Shown one piece after another: positions 8,342 to 16,323 of a stretch of 37,062 nt of DNA. Origin of the DNA: Flavobacterium macrobrachii (GTDB lineage: Bacteria; Bacteroidota; Bacteroidia; Flavobacteriales; Flavobacteriaceae); the NCBI RefSeq assembly GCF_014486675.1, contig NZ_JACTAC010000030.1, forward strand, positions 1 to 37,062. The letters run 5' to 3'. How positions within the stretch are numbered: position 1 is the stretch's first letter; each line of letters starts with the position of its first letter. The notes beneath the pieces were generated by a model. It worked only from the letters and a program-made list of their open reading frames with translations, made no database searches and was not told the DNA's origin. Position numbers and translations under genes: made by a program.

Positions 8342-8644
8342 ATGGATAAAAAGAAACTTAATAGTGATATGATAATGTTTGTGATGTCAACGATATCCTA
8401 TTATTTCTGTATGATAGTTTTTTTCTTGATTTTTAATTCTTCATACTATGGAACCGAAAACAAAACCAGTTGTATGAATGGAGTTATTTACGGAATATTT
8501 ATAATTGGCGGATTGATTATAGCTTTTAGTATTTTTTATTTGATTATGTTGTTTTTAAATAAATCGCCCAAAACATACCGTTTATTAGCGGCAATTGTTC
8601 CAATGCTAATTTTAAGCTATTTTTTTATTAAATGTTTACAATAG
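8342..8644 (+). CDS. Small three-helix membrane protein, probably co-transcribed with the LtaS-like gene
   Basis: The 100-residue product has three hydrophobic segments (about residues 10-30, 47-70 and 80-98) and a short soluble loop between the first two that contains one Cys and several polar residues. There is no signal sequence, no catalytic motif and no family I can name. It begins 10 bases after the stop of the LtaS-like gene, so the two very probably share a transcript. Whether it assists that enzyme is inference from position only. No terminator is evident after it; the next 97 bases are AT-rich and hold nothing I can identify. Confidence 0.7.
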   Translation: MDKKKLNSDMIMFVMSTISYYFCMIVFFLIFNSSYYGTENKTSCMNGVIYGIFIIGGLIIAFSIFYLIMLFLNKSPKTYRLLAAIVPMLILSYFFIKCLQ

Positions 8645-8741
8645 CGAAATGACAAATAGTTGAGGAATTACAATTTCCCAATATTCCAAGCTTTAAGTTT
8701 CAATAAACAATTAAATAAAAAAATAACAGTTTAAAATCGTT

Positions 8742-9179
8742 TTATTTTATTCGCTTCATTTCAAAGTCGCCGTATATAAATTCTTCAAGAAAATTATCTT
8801 CAGAAATTTTTTCTTCATGGATTATTATTTCCCAAGTTCCTAAAAATTTTTTCTCATATTCGTCATAATAACCAAGATATTCAACAATTGGATGTGGTAA
8901 ATCTTGATCGATTTGAATATTTCCATCTTCATCTTTGTAGTAATAACAAGGGTAATTTAAAATAAAACTGATTTTATTTTCCTCAATAAATCCTTTAACT
9001 ATTGTTGGTTCTTCAAAAATGTGTTAAGATTCAGAATCTCTTGATGTGCCAGTAAACGAGTTTTCATTAAAAATTAATTCCATTTTTAAAGTAACTTCTA
9101 AATCTTGATCGCTATAATCATCGTCTGATGGATAGGTAAAAAATCCTTCCCATGTTTGTTTATGATCAACAATTTTCAT
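8742..9179 (-). pseudogene. Hypothetical protein gene interrupted by one in-frame TAA
   Basis: Reading the minus strand from ATG at 9179 to TAA at 8742 gives 145 codons in one frame with a single internal stop, TAA at 9026-9024 (codon 52). The sequence on both sides looks coding and continuous: an acidic, aromatic-rich protein starting MKIVDHKQTWEGFFTYPS and, after the stop, HIFEEPTIVKGFIEENKISF and a C-terminal EFIYGDFEMKRIK. The simplest cause is one substitution (for example GAA or CAA to TAA) or a sequencing error. The first part (51 residues) could still be made, and an internal ATG after the stop is not well placed. I do not recognise the family. It lies 22 bases after the SRPBCC gene on the same strand and could be the end of the pyrE transcript. 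Confidence 0.7.
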
Positions 9180-9201
9180 TAGAGGTAAGTTGATGAACTC
9201 A

Positions 9202-9594
9202 TTAAAGTTTCCCCATATTCTGTGCTAAAGTCTCAATAAACTTAGTAATTGGACCTTTAATCATCATTGCCATCATTGGGTTGAATTCACCATTAAACAC
9301 TAATTGAACTGCGGTTGAATTATCAGAAACGGTGTCAAGATTAGCAGTTAAAGTAAACGGCAATTTATCGCTTGCAGCCGCAAGATTTACTTTAGAATGT
9401 GGAACGCCTTCTTTTAATCTTAATTTGATTTCAGGCATTCCTTTTAATCCGAAGTTAAAAATATCATCGCCCAAAACTTCAAATTTAGCGATATTCTCAG
9501 GCATTAATTTTTCAAAGTTTTTCACGTCAGACAAAGCAGTATATAAATACTCAGCTGATTTTTCTACGGTTACTTTTGGGCTTTCTAAATTCAT
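9202..9594 (-). CDS. SRPBCC (START-like) family protein
   Basis: The 130-residue protein has the layout of a polyketide-cyclase/START-like (SRPBCC) fold: an N-terminal strand with VTVEKSAEYLYTALSDVKNFEKLMPE, a set of beta strands with alternating polar residues, and a long C-terminal helix (MMAMMIKGPITKFIETLAQNMGKL) that would close a hydrophobic cavity. Members bind lipids or other hydrophobic ligands; none is known for this group. No signal peptide is present, so it should be cytosolic. It follows pyrE by 33 bases on the same strand, a gene order I recall in Flavobacteria, and is likely co-transcribed with it. Confidence 0.85.
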   Translation of the reverse strand: MNLESPKVTVEKSAEYLYTALSDVKNFEKLMPENIAKFEVLGDDIFNFGLKGMPEIKLRLKEGVPHSKVNLAAASDKLPFTLTANLDTVSDNSTAVQLVFNGEFNPMMAMMIKGPITKFIETLAQNMGKL

Positions 9595-9627
9595 TATATC
9601 TAATATTTTATATCTGAAATTTAATAT

Positions 9628-10269
9628 TTATTTGTTCCAAGTCGATGGATTTTTACGCCATTCTTGTAATGTTTCTAATTCTTTTTCGGTGATGTAGTTT
9701 TTAGCTACGGCTAGATGTAGTAAATGTTCATAATCGGCTAGCGTATGCAAATCTACATTGGCTTTTTTGAAGTTTTCTGTTGCTACATCAAAACCATATG
9801 TAAAAATAGCCACCATTCCTTTTACATGAAGTTCAGCTTCTTTCAAAGCTTCTACAGCAAGTAAACTACTATTTCCTGTACTGATTAAATCTTCTACAAC
9901 CACTACATTTTGTCCTTTTTGAATAAAACCTTCAATTTGGTTTTGTCTTCCATGTTTTTTTGGTTCCGGACGAACGTAAACAAAAGGTAATCCCATGTAC
10001 TCGGCAACAAGCATGCCAATTCCTATTGCACCAGTTGCTACACCTGCAATAACATCGGGTTTTCCAAATTCTTTTTCGATGTGCTTAGAAAATTCTTCTC
10101 TAACGAAATTTCTAATCGCTGGGAATGAGAGAATTAATCGGTTGTCACAATAAATCGGTGAATTCCAACCCGAAGCCCATGTAAAAGGATTTTTAGGTTT
10201 CAATTTAATTGCATTTATTTGTAAAAGCAATTCGGCTGTTTTTTCGGCTGTATCTTTATTAAAAATCAT
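9628..10269 (-). CDS. pyrE: Orotate phosphoribosyltransferase
   Basis: PyrE converts orotate and PRPP to OMP in pyrimidine synthesis. In the 213-residue form, the PRPP-binding motif VVVEDLISTGNS lies at about 123-134 and the flexible lysine loop (RPEPKKHGRQNQIEGF) just before it, both typical of the family. The N-terminal part also matches (INAIKLKPKNPFTWASGW, SPIYCDNR). I start at ATG 10269, which gives MIFNKDTAEKTAELLLQ, the usual family beginning. An in-frame ATG at 10296 would add nine atypical residues and overlap the divergent Nudix gene by 20 bases. A -7 box (TACATTTG) ends four bases before 10269, so the message may be nearly leaderless. Confidence 0.95.
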   Translation of the reverse strand: MIFNKDTAEKTAELLLQINAIKLKPKNPFTWASGWNSPIYCDNRLILSFPAIRNFVREEFSKHIEKEFGKPDVIAGVATGAIGIGMLVAEYMGLPFVYVRPEPKKHGRQNQIEGFIQKGQNVVVVEDLISTGNSSLLAVEALKEAELHVKGMVAIFTYGFDVATENFKKANVDLHTLADYEHLLHLAVAKNYITEKELETLQEWRKNPSTWNK

Positions 10270-10273
10270 ACCA

Positions 10274-10281
10274 CAAATGTA
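10274..10281 (-). promoter_or_regulatory. -7 element of pyrE overlapping the Nudix start codon
   Basis: On the minus strand this is TACATTTG, a full match to TAnnTTTG, with its last base four bases before the pyrE ATG. The start codon of the divergent Nudix gene (10277-10279) lies inside it. The only nearby TTG is 12 bases upstream, shorter than the usual 17-23. If this box is used, transcription starts at or inside the pyrE start codon. Confidence 0.45.
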
Positions 10282-10867
10282 TAAAGTTTTTGTCAACGAT
10301 AAACCTCTTTTTTTAACAAATCAAGTTGCTAAAGAAACCGATTTTCAATTGTTCTTGTTAGAAAGTGTTGATATTGAGCAACTCATCATCAAAATGCATA
10401 ATAACAAAATTCAGAAAGCAAATTTGTATTATCCTGATGAAAAGGCAATTTTGAAAAAAATTAAAGAAAAAATCCCTGTTTGCAAAGCTGGCGGCGGATT
10501 GGTTTACAATAAAAAAGGCGAGGTGTTGTTCATTTTTAGAAACGGAAAATGGGATTTACCCAAAGGCGGAACCGAAAAAGGCGAGGAAATCGACGAAACC
10601 GCTTTGCGCGAAGTGGAAGAAGAAACAGGAGTTGGTAAATTATCCATTTCGCGAAAACTCCAAAAAACCTATCATATTTTTAAACGCAACGGAAAATACA
10701 AACTTAAAGTTACCCATTGGTTTGAAATGAAATCCGGTTTTGAAGGCATTCCTGTGCCACAAGAAAACGAAGGTATCGAAAAAGTGGCTTGGCTCAATCC
10801 TGAAGAAGTGAAAGAAGCATTGAAAAACTCATACGAAAATATTAAACTCTTGTTTGAGGAAAAATAG
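10277..10867 (+). CDS. Nudix hydrolase
   Basis: The 196-residue protein has a complete Nudix box at residues 97-119, beginning GGTEKGEEIDETALREVEEE, which fits GX5EX7REUXEEXGU. The glutamates of REVEEE bind the divalent metals that cleave a nucleoside diphosphate linked to another group. About 65 residues lie before the Nudix core and are of unknown role. Substrate cannot be told; candidates include dinucleoside polyphosphates, damaged NTPs and nucleotide sugars. It is divergent from pyrE with start codons seven bases apart, so the two genes share overlapping control sequences. A 7/8 match to the -7 box (TATCTTTA at 10252-10259) is upstream on this strand. It ends before a bidirectional terminator. 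Confidence 0.92.
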   Translation: MYKVFVNDKPLFLTNQVAKETDFQLFLLESVDIEQLIIKMHNNKIQKANLYYPDEKAILKKIKEKIPVCKAGGGLVYNKKGEVLFIFRNGKWDLPKGGTEKGEEIDETALREVEEETGVGKLSISRKLQKTYHIFKRNGKYKLKVTHWFEMKSGFEGIPVPQENEGIEKVAWLNPEEVKEALKNSYENIKLLFEEK

Positions 10868-10885
10868 AAAAGTTTAGAATAAAAA

Positions 10886-10909
10886 AAACTCACTATCGAA
10901 AGTGAGTTT
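10886..10909. terminator. Bidirectional terminator between Nudix and ridA
   Basis: AAACTCACT (10886-10894) pairs with AGTGAGTTT (10901-10909) around a six-base loop, preceded by further A residues. It lies between two convergent genes. The T run on the plus strand is short (three T), while the minus-strand side has eight, so it is stronger for ridA. Confidence 0.75.
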
Positions 10910-10936
10910 GGAGTATTTGAATATTAATTTTTCAGC

Positions 10937-11317
10937 TTATTTCACAGCTATCATTGAAATTTCAACGTTAACATTTTTTGGCAAACAAGCTACTTGAACA
11001 GTTTCACGCGCTGGAGCGGTTTTTTCGTCAAAATAACTTCCATAAACCGAATTGATACGAGCAAAATCGCCCATATTCATTATGAAAATGGTCGTTTTAA
11101 TTACGTTGTCAAAAGTCATATCAGCAGCTTCGAGAACGGCTTTCATGTTTTCCATTACTTGCTTGGTTTCGGTTTCAATATCATCTAATATTAATTCCAT
11201 CGTTTCAGGATGCAATGCTATTTGTCCTGAGGTGTAAAGAGTATCGTTTATTAAAACCGCTTGATTGTATGGTCCGATTGGCGCAGGAGCTTTTTCGGTA
11301 AAAATGATTTTTTTCAT
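10937..11317 (-). CDS. ridA: RidA family enamine/imine deaminase
   Basis: RidA hydrolyses reactive enamines and imines, notably 2-aminoacrylate released by PLP enzymes, and so protects them. The 126-residue protein has the family's beginning (MKKIIFTEKAPAPIGPYNQAV), the SGQIALHPET stretch, and the C-terminal region ETVQVACLPKNVNVEISMIA, in which the Arg before ETVQV is the expected substrate contact and the Glu of VEISMIA is conserved. I start at ATG 11317; an upstream ATG at 11335 would add six residues not seen in relatives. It follows lptD on the same strand after 24 bases and probably rides on its transcript. A terminator lies downstream. Confidence 0.94.
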   Translation of the reverse strand: MKKIIFTEKAPAPIGPYNQAVLINDTLYTSGQIALHPETMELILDDIETETKQVMENMKAVLEAADMTFDNVIKTTIFIMNMGDFARINSVYGSYFDEKTAPARETVQVACLPKNVNVEISMIAVK

Positions 11318-11341
11318 AATAAAAGGTATCAACAAAAGTTA

Positions 11342-14011
11342 TTATCTAAGTGTTCTGTCTGGTAAACTACGTTTATCCCATTTGATGTCGCTTAACACAC
11401 CTGATTTTATCCCGATGAAAAATCCCCAGTTGGCATTGGTACCAAATGGAACCCAATTGAAATCCATTCGCCAACTCATTAAATCGCGTTCAAATCGAAG
11501 TTGAGTATAGGTAACGCCATTTTGAACAAAGTCGTAACCTGTTGAAACACCAATTTTCCATTTAGGGGTTAAATCGGTATTCATTGAAACCATTAAGGAA
11601 TTTCCAGTAATCTTTTTCTCGCGTCTATTATTGGAATAGGTAATTGAGTAAGCAAAATTCATGTCCCAAGGTAATTTGTATTTAAAGAATTCCGAGGGTT
11701 TACTATCGCTTTCATCGTCATCGCCAAACTGACTTTGTCTTCTATCACTCAAATCGGCATTGGTTCCAAAAAGATTGTCTTCTCGACCGCCATTTCTTTT
11801 TCCAGCAGTATTTTCATTTTCTTTGCCTTCAAATTCACTACTAGAAAAGGCATAATTTATGTTCATGTTAGCGCTTGTCATTCTGAATAAACTTCCACCA
11901 TTATCAATGTTCCAAGTATTAATACGTTGTCCAGAATTGTTTATGGCATAAGGATCAAGTGTCGCAGCAAAGTTTATATTCATTTTTTGCTTAAACAATT
12001 GTGTTCCACCGCTAACTCTCATTGGTGCCCAACGTAGAGAGTCAGCTGTAATATCATAGCTCGTTGAAAAGTTAAGATTGTTCAAAAGCATGATTTTTTT
12101 TGGTTCGGTTTTAGTCGAATCTCTGTCGGTAACTTTAGCTTCAAAAGTATTATTTAAAGTAAACGACATTATGTTTGACATGTTTTTTCCTGGCGAACCA
12201 AAAATTCCGCCATCAAAACGAGTATAATCTTTTATCATCGTTCCGCTTCCGTCAGAGTCATAAGTATCGTAATATCTTTCAAAACTTGGAGTATAACTGT
12301 AGCTAACATTTGGTCGCATCACGTGGCGAATGGATTGAATTCTTTTTCCTTCTTTAAAATTGAAAGTTCCATAAATGGTTGTTCCAATTCCGGATGAAAA
12401 ATTGTATGTTCTGAAAGCGTCAAAACCTTGAACTTCGGTATCAACAACTTTGTTTTGTAAATCACTATAATTTCTTCTAATGGTTTTAAAATACCAAACT
12501 TCGTTGTAGTTTACAGCAGCCGAAGCACTAAAATGTTTAAAGATTTTAAAGTTGGTACTCAACGGAATGCTGTGTTGAAAACCCATTTTTGCATCTCTAA
12601 ACATTTCGGGTTTAAAAAAAATGGAGTCATTAGTATCGATTCGGTTTTCACCTCTTAAATTATATTGAAAGTTGATGTTTTTGATGATACCTTTTTTAAT
12701 TCCATCTCCTTTTGCAAAAGGAAATATACGATCAACACTTGCTTGAAGTGTTGGCAAAGTCATGTTGATTGCGCCAGTATTAGTATTTTGCGAATGTGTT
12801 GCTGTTAAAGACATATTTACTTGTGGAACAGTATTGAATGTTTTCGAATACGAAACCGATGAACTCAAAGTATTGTTCAATTCTGAACCTGCGTTGATTT
12901 GATTTAATGATTGTCTAAAATAAGTGCTACTTCCTAAGTTTACCGAAGCCGAAAATCTGGAATTTGGATTGGATTTTGCATCTTTTGAATGCGACCATTG
13001 AATGTTATAGATTTTATTCAAGGAATAATCTGGAAAACCTCTTTCGCCATTGACTAAATTTTCAAAACGAACATTGAGATTACCGTTGAATTTATATTTT
13101 TTTCCATAACTCGATTGAAATCTAAAACCATAACTTCCGTTGGTGTAATAATCACCTAAAATAGCTAAATCGTAATAATCGCTCAAAGCAAAATAATAAC
13201 CACCATTTTGAAGCGAAAAACCTCTTAGATTACTATCGTTATAGGTTGGCATTATAATTCCCGAACGGCTTTTGTCTGTAATTGGAAAAAAAGCAAACGG
13301 CAAAGCAATAGGAGTTGGAACATCAGCGATAACCATATTGGTAGTACCAACCACAATTTTTTTTCCAGGAACCATTTTTACTTTATTGGTATAAAAATAA
13401 TATTCGGGATTGTCAATGTCTTTAGCAGTTGTAAAACGTGCACCTTTCATAAAATAAACCGAATCGTTTTCTTTTTTTGTGATAGCAGCTTTTACTTTAA
13501 ATTCACCTTGATCGGTTCTTGAATTCCAAACCAAAGCTTTTTTGGTTTTAAAATTAAATCGAATAGAATCGGGTTCAACTACATTTGTACCTTGTTTAAA
13601 AATGGGAAGTTGGGTGTATTTTCCAGTTGAATCTTTTATTCTTCCGGCATAAACTTCATTTTTTTGATAATCAATAACAATAATTCCAGCTTTAAGCTCA
13701 ATATCGTCATAGTAAACTTCGGCTTTATTGTAAAGTGTAATGAGTTTCTTTTTTTGGTCAATTTTTTCATAATCAACCGCTTTACGTTTAACTTTATGTT
13801 CTAGTAAAGGTTTTTTTTTGTTTACTTTATTTGTATCGATGTCAACTTTTGCAACTTCTATTGGAGTAATTATTTTTTCTTCTGTTGTAGTTGTTTGATT
13901 TTTAGGAGGAAACGATTCGGTAGGCTTTTTTCCGTCTTGCGCAAATGTTAGGGTATTCCCAAATGTTAGGAAGATTGTTAAAAAAACGATATAAAATAAG
14001 TTTCTTTGCAA
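11342..14011 (-). CDS. lptD: LPS-assembly protein LptD (outer-membrane barrel)
   Basis: This 889-residue protein inserts LPS in the outer leaflet of the outer membrane. It starts with a signal peptide ending at TFAQ (about residue 25). The N-terminal part has an OstA-like domain with repeated beta strands (KLITLYNKAEVYYDDIELKA, VVEPDSIRFNFKTKKALVWN), and the region from about 230 (DKSRSGIIMPTYNDSNLRGF) to the end consists of long amphipathic strands, as in a beta barrel. Bacteroidota LptD lack the E. coli cysteine pattern, and none is evident here. The start codon is TTG (14011-14009); no in-frame ATG lies closer that would keep the signal peptide intact. A -7 box lies 47 bases upstream. It is divergent from the amidase gene and is followed by ridA. 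Confidence 0.92.
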   Translation of the reverse strand: MQRNLFYIVFLTIFLTFGNTLTFAQDGKKPTESFPPKNQTTTTEEKIITPIEVAKVDIDTNKVNKKKPLLEHKVKRKAVDYEKIDQKKKLITLYNKAEVYYDDIELKAGIIVIDYQKNEVYAGRIKDSTGKYTQLPIFKQGTNVVEPDSIRFNFKTKKALVWNSRTDQGEFKVKAAITKKENDSVYFMKGARFTTAKDIDNPEYYFYTNKVKMVPGKKIVVGTTNMVIADVPTPIALPFAFFPITDKSRSGIIMPTYNDSNLRGFSLQNGGYYFALSDYYDLAILGDYYTNGSYGFRFQSSYGKKYKFNGNLNVRFENLVNGERGFPDYSLNKIYNIQWSHSKDAKSNPNSRFSASVNLGSSTYFRQSLNQINAGSELNNTLSSSVSYSKTFNTVPQVNMSLTATHSQNTNTGAINMTLPTLQASVDRIFPFAKGDGIKKGIIKNINFQYNLRGENRIDTNDSIFFKPEMFRDAKMGFQHSIPLSTNFKIFKHFSASAAVNYNEVWYFKTIRRNYSDLQNKVVDTEVQGFDAFRTYNFSSGIGTTIYGTFNFKEGKRIQSIRHVMRPNVSYSYTPSFERYYDTYDSDGSGTMIKDYTRFDGGIFGSPGKNMSNIMSFTLNNTFEAKVTDRDSTKTEPKKIMLLNNLNFSTSYDITADSLRWAPMRVSGGTQLFKQKMNINFAATLDPYAINNSGQRINTWNIDNGGSLFRMTSANMNINYAFSSSEFEGKENENTAGKRNGGREDNLFGTNADLSDRRQSQFGDDDESDSKPSEFFKYKLPWDMNFAYSITYSNNRREKKITGNSLMVSMNTDLTPKWKIGVSTGYDFVQNGVTYTQLRFERDLMSWRMDFNWVPFGTNANWGFFIGIKSGVLSDIKWDKRSLPDRTLR

Positions 14012-14057
14012 AGGTTTAATACTATTTTTGTAGAATATGGCTCGATTTTTGACGTGG

Positions 14058-14083
14058 CAAACTTAATGATAATTTCCGGTCAA
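14058..14083 (-). promoter_or_regulatory. Promoter of lptD-ridA
   Basis: On the minus strand TTG (14083-14081), 15 bases, then a perfect -7 box TAAGTTTG (14065-14058). The spacing is two bases below the usual 17-23 range. The leader would be about 40 bases to the TTG start of lptD. Confidence 0.45.
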
Positions 14084-14144
14084 AAATAAAGAAATAGTAA
14101 CTTTATAAACCTCAAGTTTAAAATTAAATTAACTTTTTATCTCT

Positions 14145-15308
14145 ATGAATACTCTAAAATGTACTAAAATAGTTTTTGTATTAACAATATTCTTTGTGTT
14201 TACAACTGCTTTTTCGCAGTCTAAATTCAAAGTAGCGCTAGATGCTGGACATGGTGACCACGATTTTGGTGCAGTTTATCATGGACATATTGAAAAAAAT
14301 ATCGCTTTGGCAGTTGTGCTTAAAGTAGGTAAGATTTTAGAAAAAAATTCAGGAATAGAAGTAATTTACACCAGAAAAAACGATGTTTTTGTTGATTTGA
14401 TTGAACGCGCCAACATTGCTAATCGTGCTGATGCTAACATTTTTGTATCGGTTCATTGTAATGCCAATAAAAACACTGAAGCTTCTGGTTGTGAAACCTA
14501 TGTAATGGGTATGTCCAAAAATGCATCCAATCTTGAAGCAGCACGAAAAGAGAATAAAGTTGTGCTTTTAGAAAAAGATTACGAACAAAAATATAAAGGT
14601 TTTGACCCAAAATCGCCTGAAACTTTGATAGGGTTAACTATGATGCAAGAAGAATTTCTTGATAATAGTATTGCATTGGCAGGAACGATTCAAAGAGAAT
14701 TTATTGATATAGGTAAAAAAAGTCGCGGTGTAAAACAAGCACCATTTATGGTTTTGCATAAAGCCTACATGCCAAGAGTTTTAATTGAAATGGGTTTTAT
14801 TTCTAACCCAAAAGAAGGAGCAATTCTAGACTCGGAAGAAGGTCAAAACGAAATCGCTCAATCTATCGCTAACGCAATCATTGCCTATAAAAAAGAAAAT
14901 TATGGTGCAAACGATAATGATAATATTGTAAAACCTTCTCAAAAAGTTGAAGAAGTTAAAGTTGTTGAAACACCAGTTCAAAAACCAACCATTACACCAT
15001 TCGAAGTTAAAAAGCCAGAAACAAAACCAGAAGTGAAGCCAGAAGTTACTTCGGGAGTTGTTTTTAAAGTACAATTATCAGCAAGCAGCAAAAAGCTAGA
15101 TTTAGTTCCGAGCAATTTCAACGGATTAAGTAATATTTCAATGTCTTCCGAAGGAACTTTATACAAATATATGTATGGTCAAACCTCAAGTTATGACGAA
15201 GCCAAACGGTTGATGCAAGAAGCAAGAGGAAAAGGTTACACATCAGCATTCGTCATTGCGTTTAAAGATGGCAAAAAAGTAACCGTTCAAGAAGCTTTAA
15301 AACAATAA
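14145..15308 (+). CDS. N-acetylmuramoyl-L-alanine amidase (Amidase_3) with C-terminal SPOR-like domain
   Basis: The 387-residue protein cleaves the bond between MurNAc and the stem peptide. It has a signal peptide (MNTLKCTKIVFVLTIFFVF, cleaved near FSQS), then a zinc amidase domain: DAGHGDHDFGAV (first His ligand), the Glu of HIEKNIALA (second ligand), SVHCNANKN (third ligand) and IEMGFISNPKEG (catalytic Glu), as in AmiC. A Lys/Pro/Glu-rich linker at about 265-305 leads to a region resembling SPOR (VVFKVQLSASSKKLDL to AFVIAFKDGKK), a fold that binds denuded septal glycan. This suggests a role in daughter-cell separation. It starts a run of plus-strand genes, with MlaD 50 bases downstream but behind its own promoter. 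Confidence 0.9.
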   Translation: MNTLKCTKIVFVLTIFFVFTTAFSQSKFKVALDAGHGDHDFGAVYHGHIEKNIALAVVLKVGKILEKNSGIEVIYTRKNDVFVDLIERANIANRADANIFVSVHCNANKNTEASGCETYVMGMSKNASNLEAARKENKVVLLEKDYEQKYKGFDPKSPETLIGLTMMQEEFLDNSIALAGTIQREFIDIGKKSRGVKQAPFMVLHKAYMPRVLIEMGFISNPKEGAILDSEEGQNEIAQSIANAIIAYKKENYGANDNDNIVKPSQKVEEVKVVETPVQKPTITPFEVKKPETKPEVKPEVTSGVVFKVQLSASSKKLDLVPSNFNGLSNISMSSEGTLYKYMYGQTSSYDEAKRLMQEARGKGYTSAFVIAFKDGKKVTVQEALKQ

Positions 15309-15342
15309 TTGCCCATCGTTTTAATATTTTATTTTAACTTTG
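15309..15342 (+). promoter_or_regulatory. Promoter of the mlaD-like gene
   Basis: TTG (15309-15311), 23 bases, then a perfect -7 box TAACTTTG (15335-15342). It starts directly after the amidase stop codon. Transcription should start near 15349, ten bases before the TTG start codon of the next gene. Confidence 0.6.
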
Positions 15343-15358
15343 CAAAAAACCTTATACA

Positions 15359-16312
15359 TTGAAAATCACAAGAGAGATTAAGACCGCAGTACTTGTTATA
15401 GCATCCATTTTATTATTTATTTGGGGTTATAGTTTTTTAAAAGGAAAAGATTTATTGTCTAATTATCAAACGTTTTATGTTAAATATGATAATGTAGAAG
15501 GTTTAATCAATTCGGCACCTGTAACCATCAACGGATTAGTTGTAGGTAAAGTGCATTCTATAAAATTGAATAAAGATTGGACTTCGTTAGTTGAATTACA
15601 AATCAATGGCGATTATCAAATTACCAAAAATAGTGTTGCTGAGTTATATTCGCCTGGACCAATTGGTGGAAAGCAAATTAGTATCATTCCAAATACCAAA
15701 ACCACTGAATTTGCCGTTTCTGGCGATTATTTAGGTTCATCAAGTAAGTTAGGTTTAACCGAAGAAGTATCCAAACAAATAAAACCTATCAAAGATAAAT
15801 TAGACAAAGTTCTTGAAAATGCTAATACGATGTTGGTTAACATCAATCAAGTTTTGGATGATAAAACCAAGCAAAATCTAAGAAGCAGTTTAGAAAACCT
15901 AAACGCAACTTTGGCTGAATTTAAAGAAGTTTCAAATTCAGCCAATCAGATGTTGGCAGATAACAAAGGTAAAATCAGTACAACGATGACCAATGTAGAA
16001 AAAGCATCAGCTAATTTTAGTAAAGTTTCCGATTCTATTGCAAAAGCCAATATTGGTCAAACCGTTAAAAATTTGGAGAAAACATTGGCTAATGTAGATA
16101 AATTAATGGCTGATATACAATCAGGAAAAGGAACGTTAGGCAAACTAGCCAAAGACGAAACGATGTATAATAATTTTGCTAAGACATCAAAAGAATTGGA
16201 ATTATTACTACAAGATTTACGTTTAAATCCAACTCGATATGTAAATGTCTCATTGTTTGGAAAGAAAAACAAACCCTATAAAGCGCCAGTTTTGGATACC
16301 ATAAAAAAATAA
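15359..16312 (+). CDS. MlaD-family MCE-domain lipid transport protein
   Basis: The 317-residue protein has one N-terminal membrane helix (about residues 8-25), a single MCE domain (YDNVEGLINSAPVTINGLVVGK through SPGPIGGKQISIIP) and a long C-terminal helical part rich in Asn and Lys that probably forms a coiled coil or tube. MCE proteins bind phospholipids and bridge the inner and outer membranes with a MlaE/MlaF-type ABC transporter. No MlaE or MlaF gene is present in the window. The start is TTG at 15359-15361, because the sequence that follows (MKITREIKTAVLV) is the usual beginning of Flavobacterium homologues and no ATG upstream fits. It has its own promoter, and the next gene begins 11 bases after its stop. 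Confidence 0.9.
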   Translation: MKITREIKTAVLVIASILLFIWGYSFLKGKDLLSNYQTFYVKYDNVEGLINSAPVTINGLVVGKVHSIKLNKDWTSLVELQINGDYQITKNSVAELYSPGPIGGKQISIIPNTKTTEFAVSGDYLGSSSKLGLTEEVSKQIKPIKDKLDKVLENANTMLVNINQVLDDKTKQNLRSSLENLNATLAEFKEVSNSANQMLADNKGKISTTMTNVEKASANFSKVSDSIAKANIGQTVKNLEKTLANVDKLMADIQSGKGTLGKLAKDETMYNNFAKTSKELELLLQDLRLNPTRYVNVSLFGKKNKPYKAPVLDTIKK

Positions 16313-16323
16313 AACCAAAGATT

